The notes beneath the pieces were generated by a model, which worked only from the letters and a program-made list of their open reading frames with translations, made no database searches and was not told the DNA's origin. A DNA stretch of 5,889 bases from a bacterium UBP3_UBA6266 (lineage in GTDB: Bacteria; Auribacterota; UBA6266), in assembly GCA_002440765.1 (NCBI GenBank), contig DJVC01000026.1, positions 1-5,889 on the forward strand. Direction: 5' to 3'. Shown in pieces: positions 1 through 5,435 of this stretch. Numbering within the stretch: the first letter of the stretch is position 1; the number at the start of each line of letters is the position of its first letter. The translations under genes and the position numbers were made by a program.

Positions 1-2
1 TG

Positions 3-1049
3 CTGGCTGGAACCATGGTGTTTTCAGAAGGCGGATCCGATATCAGGGTCAAGGGAAAAAACATATATGTCGACGGTAAAAAGTTTTATATAAAGGCGGT
101 CGCCTATGGGTATGCTTATCCCGGGATGAATCCGGACGGGACAGATGCCCATGCGGATATTGCCCTCTTTGAAAAAGATTTTCAGATGATAAAAGAAGCC
201 GGTATAAATACCATAAGGACTTACAAACCCCTTCCGCCGAAAGTCCTTGATCTTGCAGAGAAATACGGATTGTTTGTGATAGAAGGGGTTTGCCACCCTT
301 ATAATGCCACTGATTTTTCTTCCGATTCCGAGCTCGATACCCTTGTGAATACAGCCGCGGCTTTTATTGAAAGGGATAAAAGCAGGAAATGTATTTTGAT
401 GTGGTCATTGTGGAATGATGCGCCCTGGGGGTGGAGCGGAAAAGATTCGGCTTTTAAAAATCATTCGTTTAAAACGGTTGATGATTTTTTATGCCGCCTT
501 ATAAGAAGGGTTAAAGAAGTGGATGATACCCATCCCGTGACAGCCGCGAACACTTTTGCCGAGGGGGCCCAGGATCTCGGGGCTGAAAGCCTGGATGTTC
601 TGGGTATGAACTGTTATTTGGGGCTGGTGACTCACGGGAAAGAATTTTTAAAACAGGATGCGCTGGAGAAAATAACCGCTTTAAGGAATTTGTCGAAAAA
701 ATATAATAAACCTGTTTATATTTCAGAATGCGGTTACAGTACATTTGATGTGAAAAATATTGAAGATCAGGCTAAAATTATCAAAAAACAGCTTAAAGCT
801 GCAAAAAACAAGCTTGCCGGTATAACGGTTTTTGAGTGGGCTGACGAGTGGTGGAAAGCGGGTCAGCCGACTGTCCATGATAACCATATAGAGGAACACT
901 GGGGTATCTGCGACGGCTACAGGGCTCCCAAGCCGGGTTATTATGCGGTTATGGAAGAATTTTCCGAAGTTAAAGATAACAGTAGCGGTTCGTTTAAAAA
1001 CAGGGTAACCCTTCAGGACCTGATTGATTCGCGGAACGGCGGTAAGTGA
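3..1049 (+). CDS. GH2-like (clan GH-A) TIM-barrel glycoside hydrolase, 5' end uncertain
   Basis: Putative glycoside hydrolase built almost entirely of a (beta/alpha)8 barrel of the GH2-catalytic-domain type; the substrate cannot be told. Counting from the ATG at 15, the N-terminus has the typical opening strand (KGKNIYVDGKKFYIKAVAYG, residues 13-32), then GINTIRTY (63-70). WSLWND (130-135) sits where the acid/base strand ends, and YISECG (235-240) carries the probable nucleophile E238. VFEWADEWW (272-280) and HWGICDGYRAPKPGYYAV (295-312) form the usual barrel end. The general acid/base in this clan is Glu after Asn; here it is Asp135. There are no N-terminal sugar-binding or Ig-like domains as in full GH2 enzymes. 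The ATG at 15 lacks a visible ribosome binding site and the frame stays open to base 3, reading LAGT before the Met. L-A-G-T-M-V-F-S would suit the end of a signal peptide, so the true start is probably outside the window. The family is fairly sure; activity is not. Confidence 0.75.
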   Translation: MAGTMVFSEGGSDIRVKGKNIYVDGKKFYIKAVAYGYAYPGMNPDGTDAHADIALFEKDFQMIKEAGINTIRTYKPLPPKVLDLAEKYGLFVIEGVCHPYNATDFSSDSELDTLVNTAAAFIERDKSRKCILMWSLWNDAPWGWSGKDSAFKNHSFKTVDDFLCRLIRRVKEVDDTHPVTAANTFAEGAQDLGAESLDVLGMNCYLGLVTHGKEFLKQDALEKITALRNLSKKYNKPVYISECGYSTFDVKNIEDQAKIIKKQLKAAKNKLAGITVFEWADEWWKAGQPTVHDNHIEEHWGICDGYRAPKPGYYAVMEEFSEVKDNSSGSFKNRVTLQDLIDSRNGGK

Positions 1050-1060
1050 CGCTACCGGCG
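1037..1060 (+). terminator. Weak hairpin spanning two convergent stop codons
   Basis: CGGTA (1040-1044) pairs with TACCG (1053-1057), with an extra GC pair after one mismatch and an 8-nt loop. The hairpin covers the TGA of the hydrolase gene (1047-1049) and the TAG of lptG (1052-1054). On the plus strand only a four-T run (1064-1067) follows, so it is a poor intrinsic terminator. It is listed because nothing else separates the two converging transcripts. Confidence 0.2.
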
Positions 1061-2101
1061 CACTTTTACAAGGAACCCTATACCCACGGCGGAAAATACA
1101 ATATGAGGTATCCACGCGGATAAAACCGGATTTATCAATCCTTCCCGACCCGCCGCGATGGAAACCTGGTATATGATATAATACGAGAAGAAAATTATCA
1201 TACTTAACGCGATACCCGCGAAGGCTCCTCCCCGTTTTGTTATATTTATTGTAAACGGCACGGCAAGAAAGATGACGACAAGGTTGATGAAAGGCAGTGA
1301 TGCCTGATGGTATTTATCGATGTTGGGCGAAAAAATACCGGCATTTCCCGCATTCTTATGTTGTATCACTTCTTCCCCGTCAATTCCTGTCTCGAGTTCC
1401 ATGCTTTGGAAGTTTTCTCCGGGATTTGCCTTATCTAATCTACCTTCTTCATTGAAATTTTCTATTCTACCGCTGAATAATATCCATTTTTCCCCTTCAA
1501 TCGTCCCCCTGTCCGCGTATATGCGCATCCTGATGACCTTCTCTTCTTTTTCAGCGAAAAAGTATTTGATATCTATTTTTTTCATTTCGGATGTTAAAAC
1601 GTCAAACTTTTTAATGTTGTACAGGCATCTGTTTTTATCGTACAGGAAGATATTGGATACGGTTCCCTCGGCTTTTTGCGTGGAATTGTTTTTATTCCGC
1701 ATTTCCTGCATCATAAGGGAATTTGAGCCCTGGACAAGATATTTATTGATTGAGAAAATGGATAATGTTATTAAAAGGCCGATAAGAATAAAGGGAAGAA
1801 GAATTCTGGAAATACTGATTCCGCTTGCCCTCATGGCACTGATTTCATTGTGCATGCTTAAGTTTCCGAGGGAGTATATAACAGCGAGCATGTTGGCGAT
1901 CGGGGACACTATTACTATGATTAAAGGTATGGAAATGATATACCTTTTCAGTATTTCATAAGGTGTAAACGAGCTGCTTTCGACATAATCTTCGAGGTTG
2001 GCGATGAGATCCCTGATGATATAGAGCAGGATAAGTGTGAGCATACAGCAGATGAATGGGAATAAAAATTTTTTTATAAGATAGCGGTCTAAAATCCTCA
2101 T
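1052..2101 (-). CDS. lptG: LPS export ABC transporter permease LptG (YjgP/YjgQ family)
   Basis: Inner-membrane permease of the LptB2FG transporter, which extracts lipopolysaccharide from the inner membrane and passes it to the LptC/A/D bridge. The 349-residue protein has the family layout. TM1 is at about 12-32 after the MRILDRYLIKKF start and TM2 at about 54-78. The conserved cytoplasmic coupling stretch NEISAMRASGIS (85-96) follows, then TM3 at about 100-118. A periplasmic beta-jellyroll-type domain spans about 125-255 and three C-terminal helices lie at about 268-287, 293-313 and 325-346. The start ATG overlaps the upstream permease stop as ATGA (2098-2101), implying translational coupling; only a weak AGG precedes it. 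F and G are named by analogy with the lptF-lptG order of enterobacteria, since both belong to one Pfam-level family and could be swapped. Length is close to the usual 350-360. Confidence 0.88.
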   Translation of the reverse strand: MRILDRYLIKKFLFPFICCMLTLILLYIIRDLIANLEDYVESSSFTPYEILKRYIISIPLIIVIVSPIANMLAVIYSLGNLSMHNEISAMRASGISISRILLPFILIGLLITLSIFSINKYLVQGSNSLMMQEMRNKNNSTQKAEGTVSNIFLYDKNRCLYNIKKFDVLTSEMKKIDIKYFFAEKEEKVIRMRIYADRGTIEGEKWILFSGRIENFNEEGRLDKANPGENFQSMELETGIDGEEVIQHKNAGNAGIFSPNIDKYHQASLPFINLVVIFLAVPFTINITKRGGAFAGIALSMIIFFSYYIIYQVSIAAGREGLINPVLSAWIPHIVFSAVGIGFLVKVRR

Positions 2102-3198
2102 TGCCTGTTTATCCTGTAAAAAAGCACTATGCCGGTTAAAAACAGGGCTATATTAGGCAGCCATACTATGTATTCGGGATATAAGTGCGATTCTTTGTCA
2201 ATGGCCTTTGCAAGTATTATAAAAGCGTAATAACACAGGGCCAGGCATAGCCCCAAAGCTATCCCTATGGTTTTTTCACTGCGGTGTGCTTTTATGCCGA
2301 GAGGTATTGCTATCAGTGTGAAGATAATACATGAAAATGAAGTAGCTATTCTGGTGCTGAATTCGACTTTTAGCGGAGTGTTGTTCACGCCGCTCTTGTC
2401 GTATTCTTTTATTTTTCTGGTTAGTTTTCCGAGCGGCATATCGTTTGCGGATCGCGGTATATACTTTTCATCCCGGGACGGGAGATCCAATTCAAGATGA
2501 TAATTTTCAAAACTAAGGCGGAAGAATTTTTTCGGATCTTCGGGGTTGGGGGCATCAATATTTCCTTCCGTAAGTTCGAGTCTTATCATTCCCGCTTTGT
2601 CATCGTATTGCATTGTCCCTTCCTTAGCGAAAATCGCCGTTGCGGGGGCATCATTCTTAACTTCGAATATCATAAGGTTTTTAAGGGTGTTTTCGGTTTT
2701 GTCATCACAGTAAATAATATACGGGTGAAAAGCTTCGATAAACATGCTTTTTTCTATTAACTGGACAGGGTTTATATTTCCGATCTCGCCTATATCTATT
2801 TTCTTGCTTTTTCTTATTACATAATGGCATGAAGGTGAAATATAGCTGGAAACTACAAAACAGAAGGCCCCTATTAGGAAAGCGGCGATAAAAAGAGGCT
2901 TTGAAATATAAAAAAGGCTTAGGCCGGAGGATTTCATTGCCGTGATTTCATGGTTTGCCGATAGTTTTCCGAATAGGAAAAGAGACGCAACCAGACAGGC
3001 CAGAGGTATGGTGTAAGTCAAAAGATAAGGTATTATATTGAATATCATCTTAAATACAAATGACAGTTTGAATCCTTTGATCAGGAGCTGAGTGAGTTCT
3101 ATCAGATTTCCTATAAGAAGGGCGAAGGTGAATATGATAAGGACCGAAAAGAAATTTGTAAAAAAATCTTTAAGGATATATCTGCTTAGAATTTTCAT
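2098..3198 (-). CDS. lptF: LPS export ABC transporter permease LptF (YjgP/YjgQ family)
   Basis: First gene of the two-gene permease operon; partner of LptG in the LptB2FG lipopolysaccharide exporter of the inner membrane. It has 366 residues, the same as the enterobacterial protein. MKILSRYILKDF is the standard family N-terminus, which supports the ATG at 3196-3198. TM1 is about 14-36 and TM2 about 51-76. The coupling motif NHEITAMKSSGLS (82-94) precedes TM3 at about 97-120. The periplasmic domain covers about 121-275, and TM4-6 lie at about 281-301, 309-331 and 343-362. The start has a poor Shine-Dalgarno (only GGA about 7 nt upstream), and a probable promoter lies very close. The ATPase (lptB) and lptC/lptA are not in the window, as is common for lptFG pairs. 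Confidence 0.9.
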   Translation of the reverse strand: MKILSRYILKDFFTNFFSVLIIFTFALLIGNLIELTQLLIKGFKLSFVFKMIFNIIPYLLTYTIPLACLVASLFLFGKLSANHEITAMKSSGLSLFYISKPLFIAAFLIGAFCFVVSSYISPSCHYVIRKSKKIDIGEIGNINPVQLIEKSMFIEAFHPYIIYCDDKTENTLKNLMIFEVKNDAPATAIFAKEGTMQYDDKAGMIRLELTEGNIDAPNPEDPKKFFRLSFENYHLELDLPSRDEKYIPRSANDMPLGKLTRKIKEYDKSGVNNTPLKVEFSTRIATSFSCIIFTLIAIPLGIKAHRSEKTIGIALGLCLALCYYAFIILAKAIDKESHLYPEYIVWLPNIALFLTGIVLFYRINRQ

Positions 3199-3209
3199 AA
3201 GAATCCAAA

Positions 3210-3239
3210 ATTATACTAATTATAACGATATGCAATCAA
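3210..3239 (-). promoter_or_regulatory. Probable sigma-70-type promoter of lptFG
   Basis: Read on the minus strand: TTGATT (3239-3234), an 18-bp spacer, and TATAAT (3215-3210). A second TATAAT sits 9 bp upstream (3224-3219) but has a poor -35. Expected transcription starts are about 3203 for the first box and about 3212 for the second, giving an unusually short leader of roughly 5 or 14 nt before the lptF ATG at 3198. The boxes are seen directly; their use is inferred. Confidence 0.4.
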
Positions 3240-3297
3240 CTATTAAAATACTTATCCGTTTTTGAGGTCTTAGTAAATCCTTATGTGACATTTTATA

Positions 3298-3326
3298 TTG
3301 ACAACCGGCATTTGCGCAAGTAACAT
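3298..3326 (+). promoter_or_regulatory. Promoter of the tRNA-Val gene
   Basis: A perfect -35 TTGACA (3298-3303), a 17-bp spacer, and a -10 TAACAT (3321-3326, four of six consensus bases). Transcription would start near 3333, about 13 nt before the mature tRNA 5' end at 3346. Confidence 0.6.
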
Positions 3327-3345
3327 GAACAACCGTCGTTAATGA

Positions 3346-3422
3346 GGGCGATTAGCTCAGCTGGCTAGAGCGCTAGCTCGACACGCTAGAGGTCACTGGT
3401 TCGACTCCAGTATCGCCCACCA
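3346..3422 (+). tRNA. tRNA-Val (anticodon GAC), CCA encoded, C at position 33
   Basis: All four arms pair. The acceptor is GGGCGAT (3346-3352) with ATCGCCC (3412-3418). The D stem is GCTC/GAGC (3355-3358, 3368-3371). The anticodon stem is CTAGC/GCTAG (3373-3377, 3385-3389) and the T stem is ACTGG/CCAGT (3395-3399, 3407-3411) with loop TTCGACT. The discriminator A3419 is followed by encoded CCA (3420-3422). The short 5-nt variable region (AGGTC) excludes Ser and Leu. The 7-nt anticodon loop TCGACAC places GAC at 34-36 (3380-3382), reading GUC and GUU valine codons, and A73 fits valine. The oddity is C at position 33 (3379), where U is almost universal and is needed for the U-turn. D-loop position 20 is also C. 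Stems carry no mismatches, so it does not look like a decayed gene. Confidence 0.93.
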
Positions 3423-3475
3423 TTTTACCTGGCCCGGAGTCGGGTGTTTCGCTTACGGAGCTTTGACGGGTAAAA
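3423..3475 (+). other. Imperfect long-range hairpin after the tRNA
   Basis: TTTTACC (3423-3429), immediately after the CCA end, pairs perfectly with GGTAAAA (3469-3475). Inside, CCCG-GAGT-CGGG forms a small 4-bp hairpin (3433-3444), and the same CCCG could instead pair with a second CGGG (3467-3470). No U-run follows, so it is not a normal intrinsic terminator. It may help tRNA 3' processing or be a chance fold. Confidence 0.3.
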
Positions 3476-3506
3476 AACGGATTAAACCGAAAATTGGTTG
3501 ATTTAG

Positions 3507-3535
3507 TTGAAAAAACTGGGATAATGGCTTATAAT
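3507..3535 (+). promoter_or_regulatory. Promoter of the thrS-infC operon
   Basis: TTGAAA (3507-3512), an exact 17-bp spacer, and a perfect TATAAT (3530-3535). The predicted transcription start is about 3542, giving a leader of about 50 nt before the thrS ATG. This is the best promoter in the window. It also limits the transcript, so no TGS-domain coding sequence can lie upstream on the same message from this start. Confidence 0.75.
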
Positions 3536-3556
3536 GTTAGATAAAATAATTTAAAG

Positions 3557-3596
3557 AAGGAGAAATATTGCTACTAAAGTAAGTAGTGTTTTATGA
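3557..3596 (+). promoter_or_regulatory. Displaced Shine-Dalgarno, mini-ORF and hairpin in the thrS leader
   Basis: AAGGAG (3557-3562) is the only good Shine-Dalgarno, yet it lies 30 nt before the thrS ATG (3593), far too distant in a linear message. Two readings fit. First, CTACT (3571-3575) pairs with AGTAG (3582-3586), extended by a G-T pair; looping this out brings the site to about 12 nt from the ATG. Second, it serves a mini-ORF: an AUU start at 3567 (spacing 4) encodes nine codons, IATKVSSVL, whose TGA (3594-3596) overlaps the thrS ATG as ATGA. A UUG at 3568 would give only four codons. The thrS frame itself has stops at 3575 and 3584, so thrS cannot extend upstream without a frameshift. 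Confidence 0.4.
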
Positions 3597-5350
3597 ATAA
3601 GTCCTCTTTGAAGTCCACCGGAGCTGATTTGGAAGCTCTTAGGCATAGCGCCTCTCATGTAATGGCTCAAGCCGTAATGAAACTTTTTCCCGAAACCAAG
3701 CTGGCTATAGGTCCGGCTATCGAAGATGGTTTCTACTATGATTTTGAAATAGGGAGAAGCGTTACTCCCGAAGACCTGACAAAAATAGAGAAGGAAATGA
3801 CGAGGGAAATAGCAGCCGGCCATAAATTCGAGAGTTATGAGTTGAGCAAACCGGAAGCGATAGAATATTTTAAAAAGCATAACCAGCCTTATAAAGTTGA
3901 AATGATAGAATCCCTGGCGGAAGATAAAGTATCGCTGTATAAACACGGCGATTTTGTGGACCTGTGCAAGGGTCCTCATGTCAAATCATCGGGCGAAATA
4001 AAAGCATTCAGACTTCTTAAAGTTGCAGGCGCTTACTGGAGAGGAGACGAAAACAATAAGATGCTCCAGAGGATTTACGGCACGGCATTCCACAGCGCTG
4101 AAGAATTGGATGAATACCTTAAAAACCTGGAAGAAGCGAAAAAAAGAGACCACAGAAAAATAGGCAAAGACCTTGACCTGTTCAGCATACAGGATTCAAT
4201 AGGCCCGGGCCTTGTGCTTTGGCACCCAAAAGGAGCTTTAATCAGGAAAGAGATAGAAGATTTCTGGAAAAATGAACATCTTAAAGCCGGCTATGAGCTT
4301 GTCAACACACCTCATATGGCTTTACTGGACTTGTGGAACACGAGCGGTCATCTCGGTTTCTATAAGGAAAATATGTTTGCTCCTATGGAAATAGATGAAT
4401 TCAAGTATGAAATCAAACCTATGAACTGCCCGTTTCATATTGCCATTTATAAAAATACGATGCATAGTTACAGAGATTTTCCCATAAGGTGGGCTGAACT
4501 TGGAACGGTTTACAGATATGAAAGAAGAGGGGTTTTACACGGCCTTATAAGGGTTCGCGGTTTTACACAGGATGATGCCCATATATTCTGCCTCGACTCA
4601 CAGTTGGAATCCGAGATAATAAAAATCATAGATTTTGTGGTGTATATCCTTTCTACATTCGGTTTTGAACATTATGATGTGTGCCTTTCCACCAGACCTG
4701 AGAAATATGTCGGAACCGCAGAAAACTGGGACAAAGCCACTGTGGCATTGAAAAACGCCCTGGAGAAAAAGCAGATTCCATATAAGGTTGATGCAGGTGA
4801 GGGTGTGTTCTACGGTCCAAAGATAGATATAAAAATTAAGGATGTAATGAAAAGAGCCCATCAGTGCAGCACTATACAGGTTGATTTTAACCTTCCCGAA
4901 AGGTTTGATGTTAAATATATAGGTGAAGACGGGAAAGAACACAGACCGATAATGATACACAGGGCTCTCATGGGTTCTCTCGAGAGGTTTTTTGGTGTTC
5001 TTATCGAGCATTACGGAGGAGATTTTCCCCTGTGGCTTGCCCCCGTGCAGGTTGAAATAATAACCGTGTCTGATAGACATAATGAGTATGCATTGAAAAT
5101 AAAAGATACTTTTTGTAAAAACGGATTAAGGTCTAATTTGAGCCTGAAAAATGAAAAAATGGGCGCTAAAATCAGGGCAGCTCAACTGCAGAAAATACCT
5201 TATATGGTTATAGTGGGCGACAACGAAGTTGAAAAAAAACTTATTTCCTTCAGGGCGAGAAACGGGGAAAAGCAAAACGATATGGATTTGAGTGCTTTTA
5301 TCGATAAGCTTAAGGAAGAAATAAAGAATAAAAACAGAAAAAGTTACTAA
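3593..5350 (+). CDS. thrS: Threonyl-tRNA synthetase lacking the TGS domain
   Basis: Class II aminoacyl-tRNA synthetase that charges tRNA-Thr in the cytoplasm; 585 residues against about 640 in E. coli. The editing domain (about 10-185) is complete, with HxxxH at H18/H22 and the DLCKGPH stretch giving C125 and H129 for removing mischarged serine. The catalytic core (about 190-480) has zinc ligands C279, H330 and H456, spaced 51 and 126 residues exactly as C334/H385/H511 of E. coli. Motif 2 has R308 in VYRYERRGVLHGLIRVRGF, and motif 3 has R465 in HRALMGSLERFFG. The anticodon-binding domain follows from about 483 (WLAPVQVEII). A constant offset of 55 from E. coli numbering shows that only the N-terminal TGS (N1) domain is missing. 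The ATG at 3593 is the first in-frame start after two stops. It leads the thrS-infC operon. The last codons and stop lie inside an 8-bp repeat tract. Confidence 0.97.
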   Translation: MNKSSLKSTGADLEALRHSASHVMAQAVMKLFPETKLAIGPAIEDGFYYDFEIGRSVTPEDLTKIEKEMTREIAAGHKFESYELSKPEAIEYFKKHNQPYKVEMIESLAEDKVSLYKHGDFVDLCKGPHVKSSGEIKAFRLLKVAGAYWRGDENNKMLQRIYGTAFHSAEELDEYLKNLEEAKKRDHRKIGKDLDLFSIQDSIGPGLVLWHPKGALIRKEIEDFWKNEHLKAGYELVNTPHMALLDLWNTSGHLGFYKENMFAPMEIDEFKYEIKPMNCPFHIAIYKNTMHSYRDFPIRWAELGTVYRYERRGVLHGLIRVRGFTQDDAHIFCLDSQLESEIIKIIDFVVYILSTFGFEHYDVCLSTRPEKYVGTAENWDKATVALKNALEKKQIPYKVDAGEGVFYGPKIDIKIKDVMKRAHQCSTIQVDFNLPERFDVKYIGEDGKEHRPIMIHRALMGSLERFFGVLIEHYGGDFPLWLAPVQVEIITVSDRHNEYALKIKDTFCKNGLRSNLSLKNEKMGAKIRAAQLQKIPYMVIVGDNEVEKKLISFRARNGEKQNDMDLSAFIDKLKEEIKNKNRKSY

Positions 5351-5381
5351 ATTATTAAGTTGCTGAGTTGCTAAGTAAAAA
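5342..5381 (+). repeat. Degenerate 8-bp tandem repeat over the thrS stop
   Basis: Five phased 8-mers run agttacta, aattatta, agttgctg, agttgcta, agtaaaaa. The middle two differ at one base only and the outer ones are eroded. The first unit includes the thrS terminal codons and most of its TAA stop (5348-5350). The phase is kept through the whole 40 bp, which suggests past slippage or a spreading short repeat, though chance in A/T-rich DNA is possible. Confidence 0.45.
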
Positions 5382-5420
5382 ATCAAAACATAATAACATG
5401 ATAACTTCATAATTAAAACA

Positions 5421-5435
5421 GGGAGGTGTCCTATA
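5421..5435 (+). promoter_or_regulatory. Ribosome binding site fixing an AUA start for infC
   Basis: GGGAGGTG (5421-5428) is the strongest Shine-Dalgarno in the window. Six nucleotides after GGAGG lies ATA (5433-5435), in frame with IF3. No ATG, GTG or TTG occurs in frame between the upstream stop TAA (5394-5396) and codon 18 of the protein. The site therefore decides the start. Confidence 0.7.

Noticed and set aside
1320..1961. 213-residue plus-strand open frame
   Set aside because: It lies wholly antisense to lptG, whose family match is clear, and its translation has no recognisable domain.
3262..3297. Second plus-strand promoter (TTGAGG with TTATGT or TTATAT)
   Set aside because: Spacers of 13 or 24 bp are out of range; the TTGACA at 3298 is far better placed.
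3373..3389. tRNA-Ser(CGA) by shifting the anticodon one base to keep a U at 33
   Set aside because: The 5-bp stem fixes a 7-nt loop with GAC at 34-36, and the short variable region rules out serine.
3570..3587. Anticodon-mimic operator hairpin as in E. coli thrS
   Set aside because: The hairpin loop AAAGTA contains no threonine anticodon (NGU), so tRNA mimicry is not supported; only the split-site layout is similar.
3536..3592. T-box riboswitch before thrS
   Set aside because: The leader from the predicted start is only about 50 nt and has no T-box sequence or terminator/antiterminator pair.
3551..3979. 142-residue minus-strand open frame at the thrS start
   Set aside because: Antisense to the conserved editing domain of thrS; no start signal or family features.
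4598..5080. 160-residue minus-strand open frame
   Set aside because: Antisense to the thrS catalytic core, whose residues are all conserved; a shadow frame.
5351..5432. Terminator between thrS and infC
   Set aside because: No GC-rich stem followed by a T-run is visible, and the two genes form a well-known operon.
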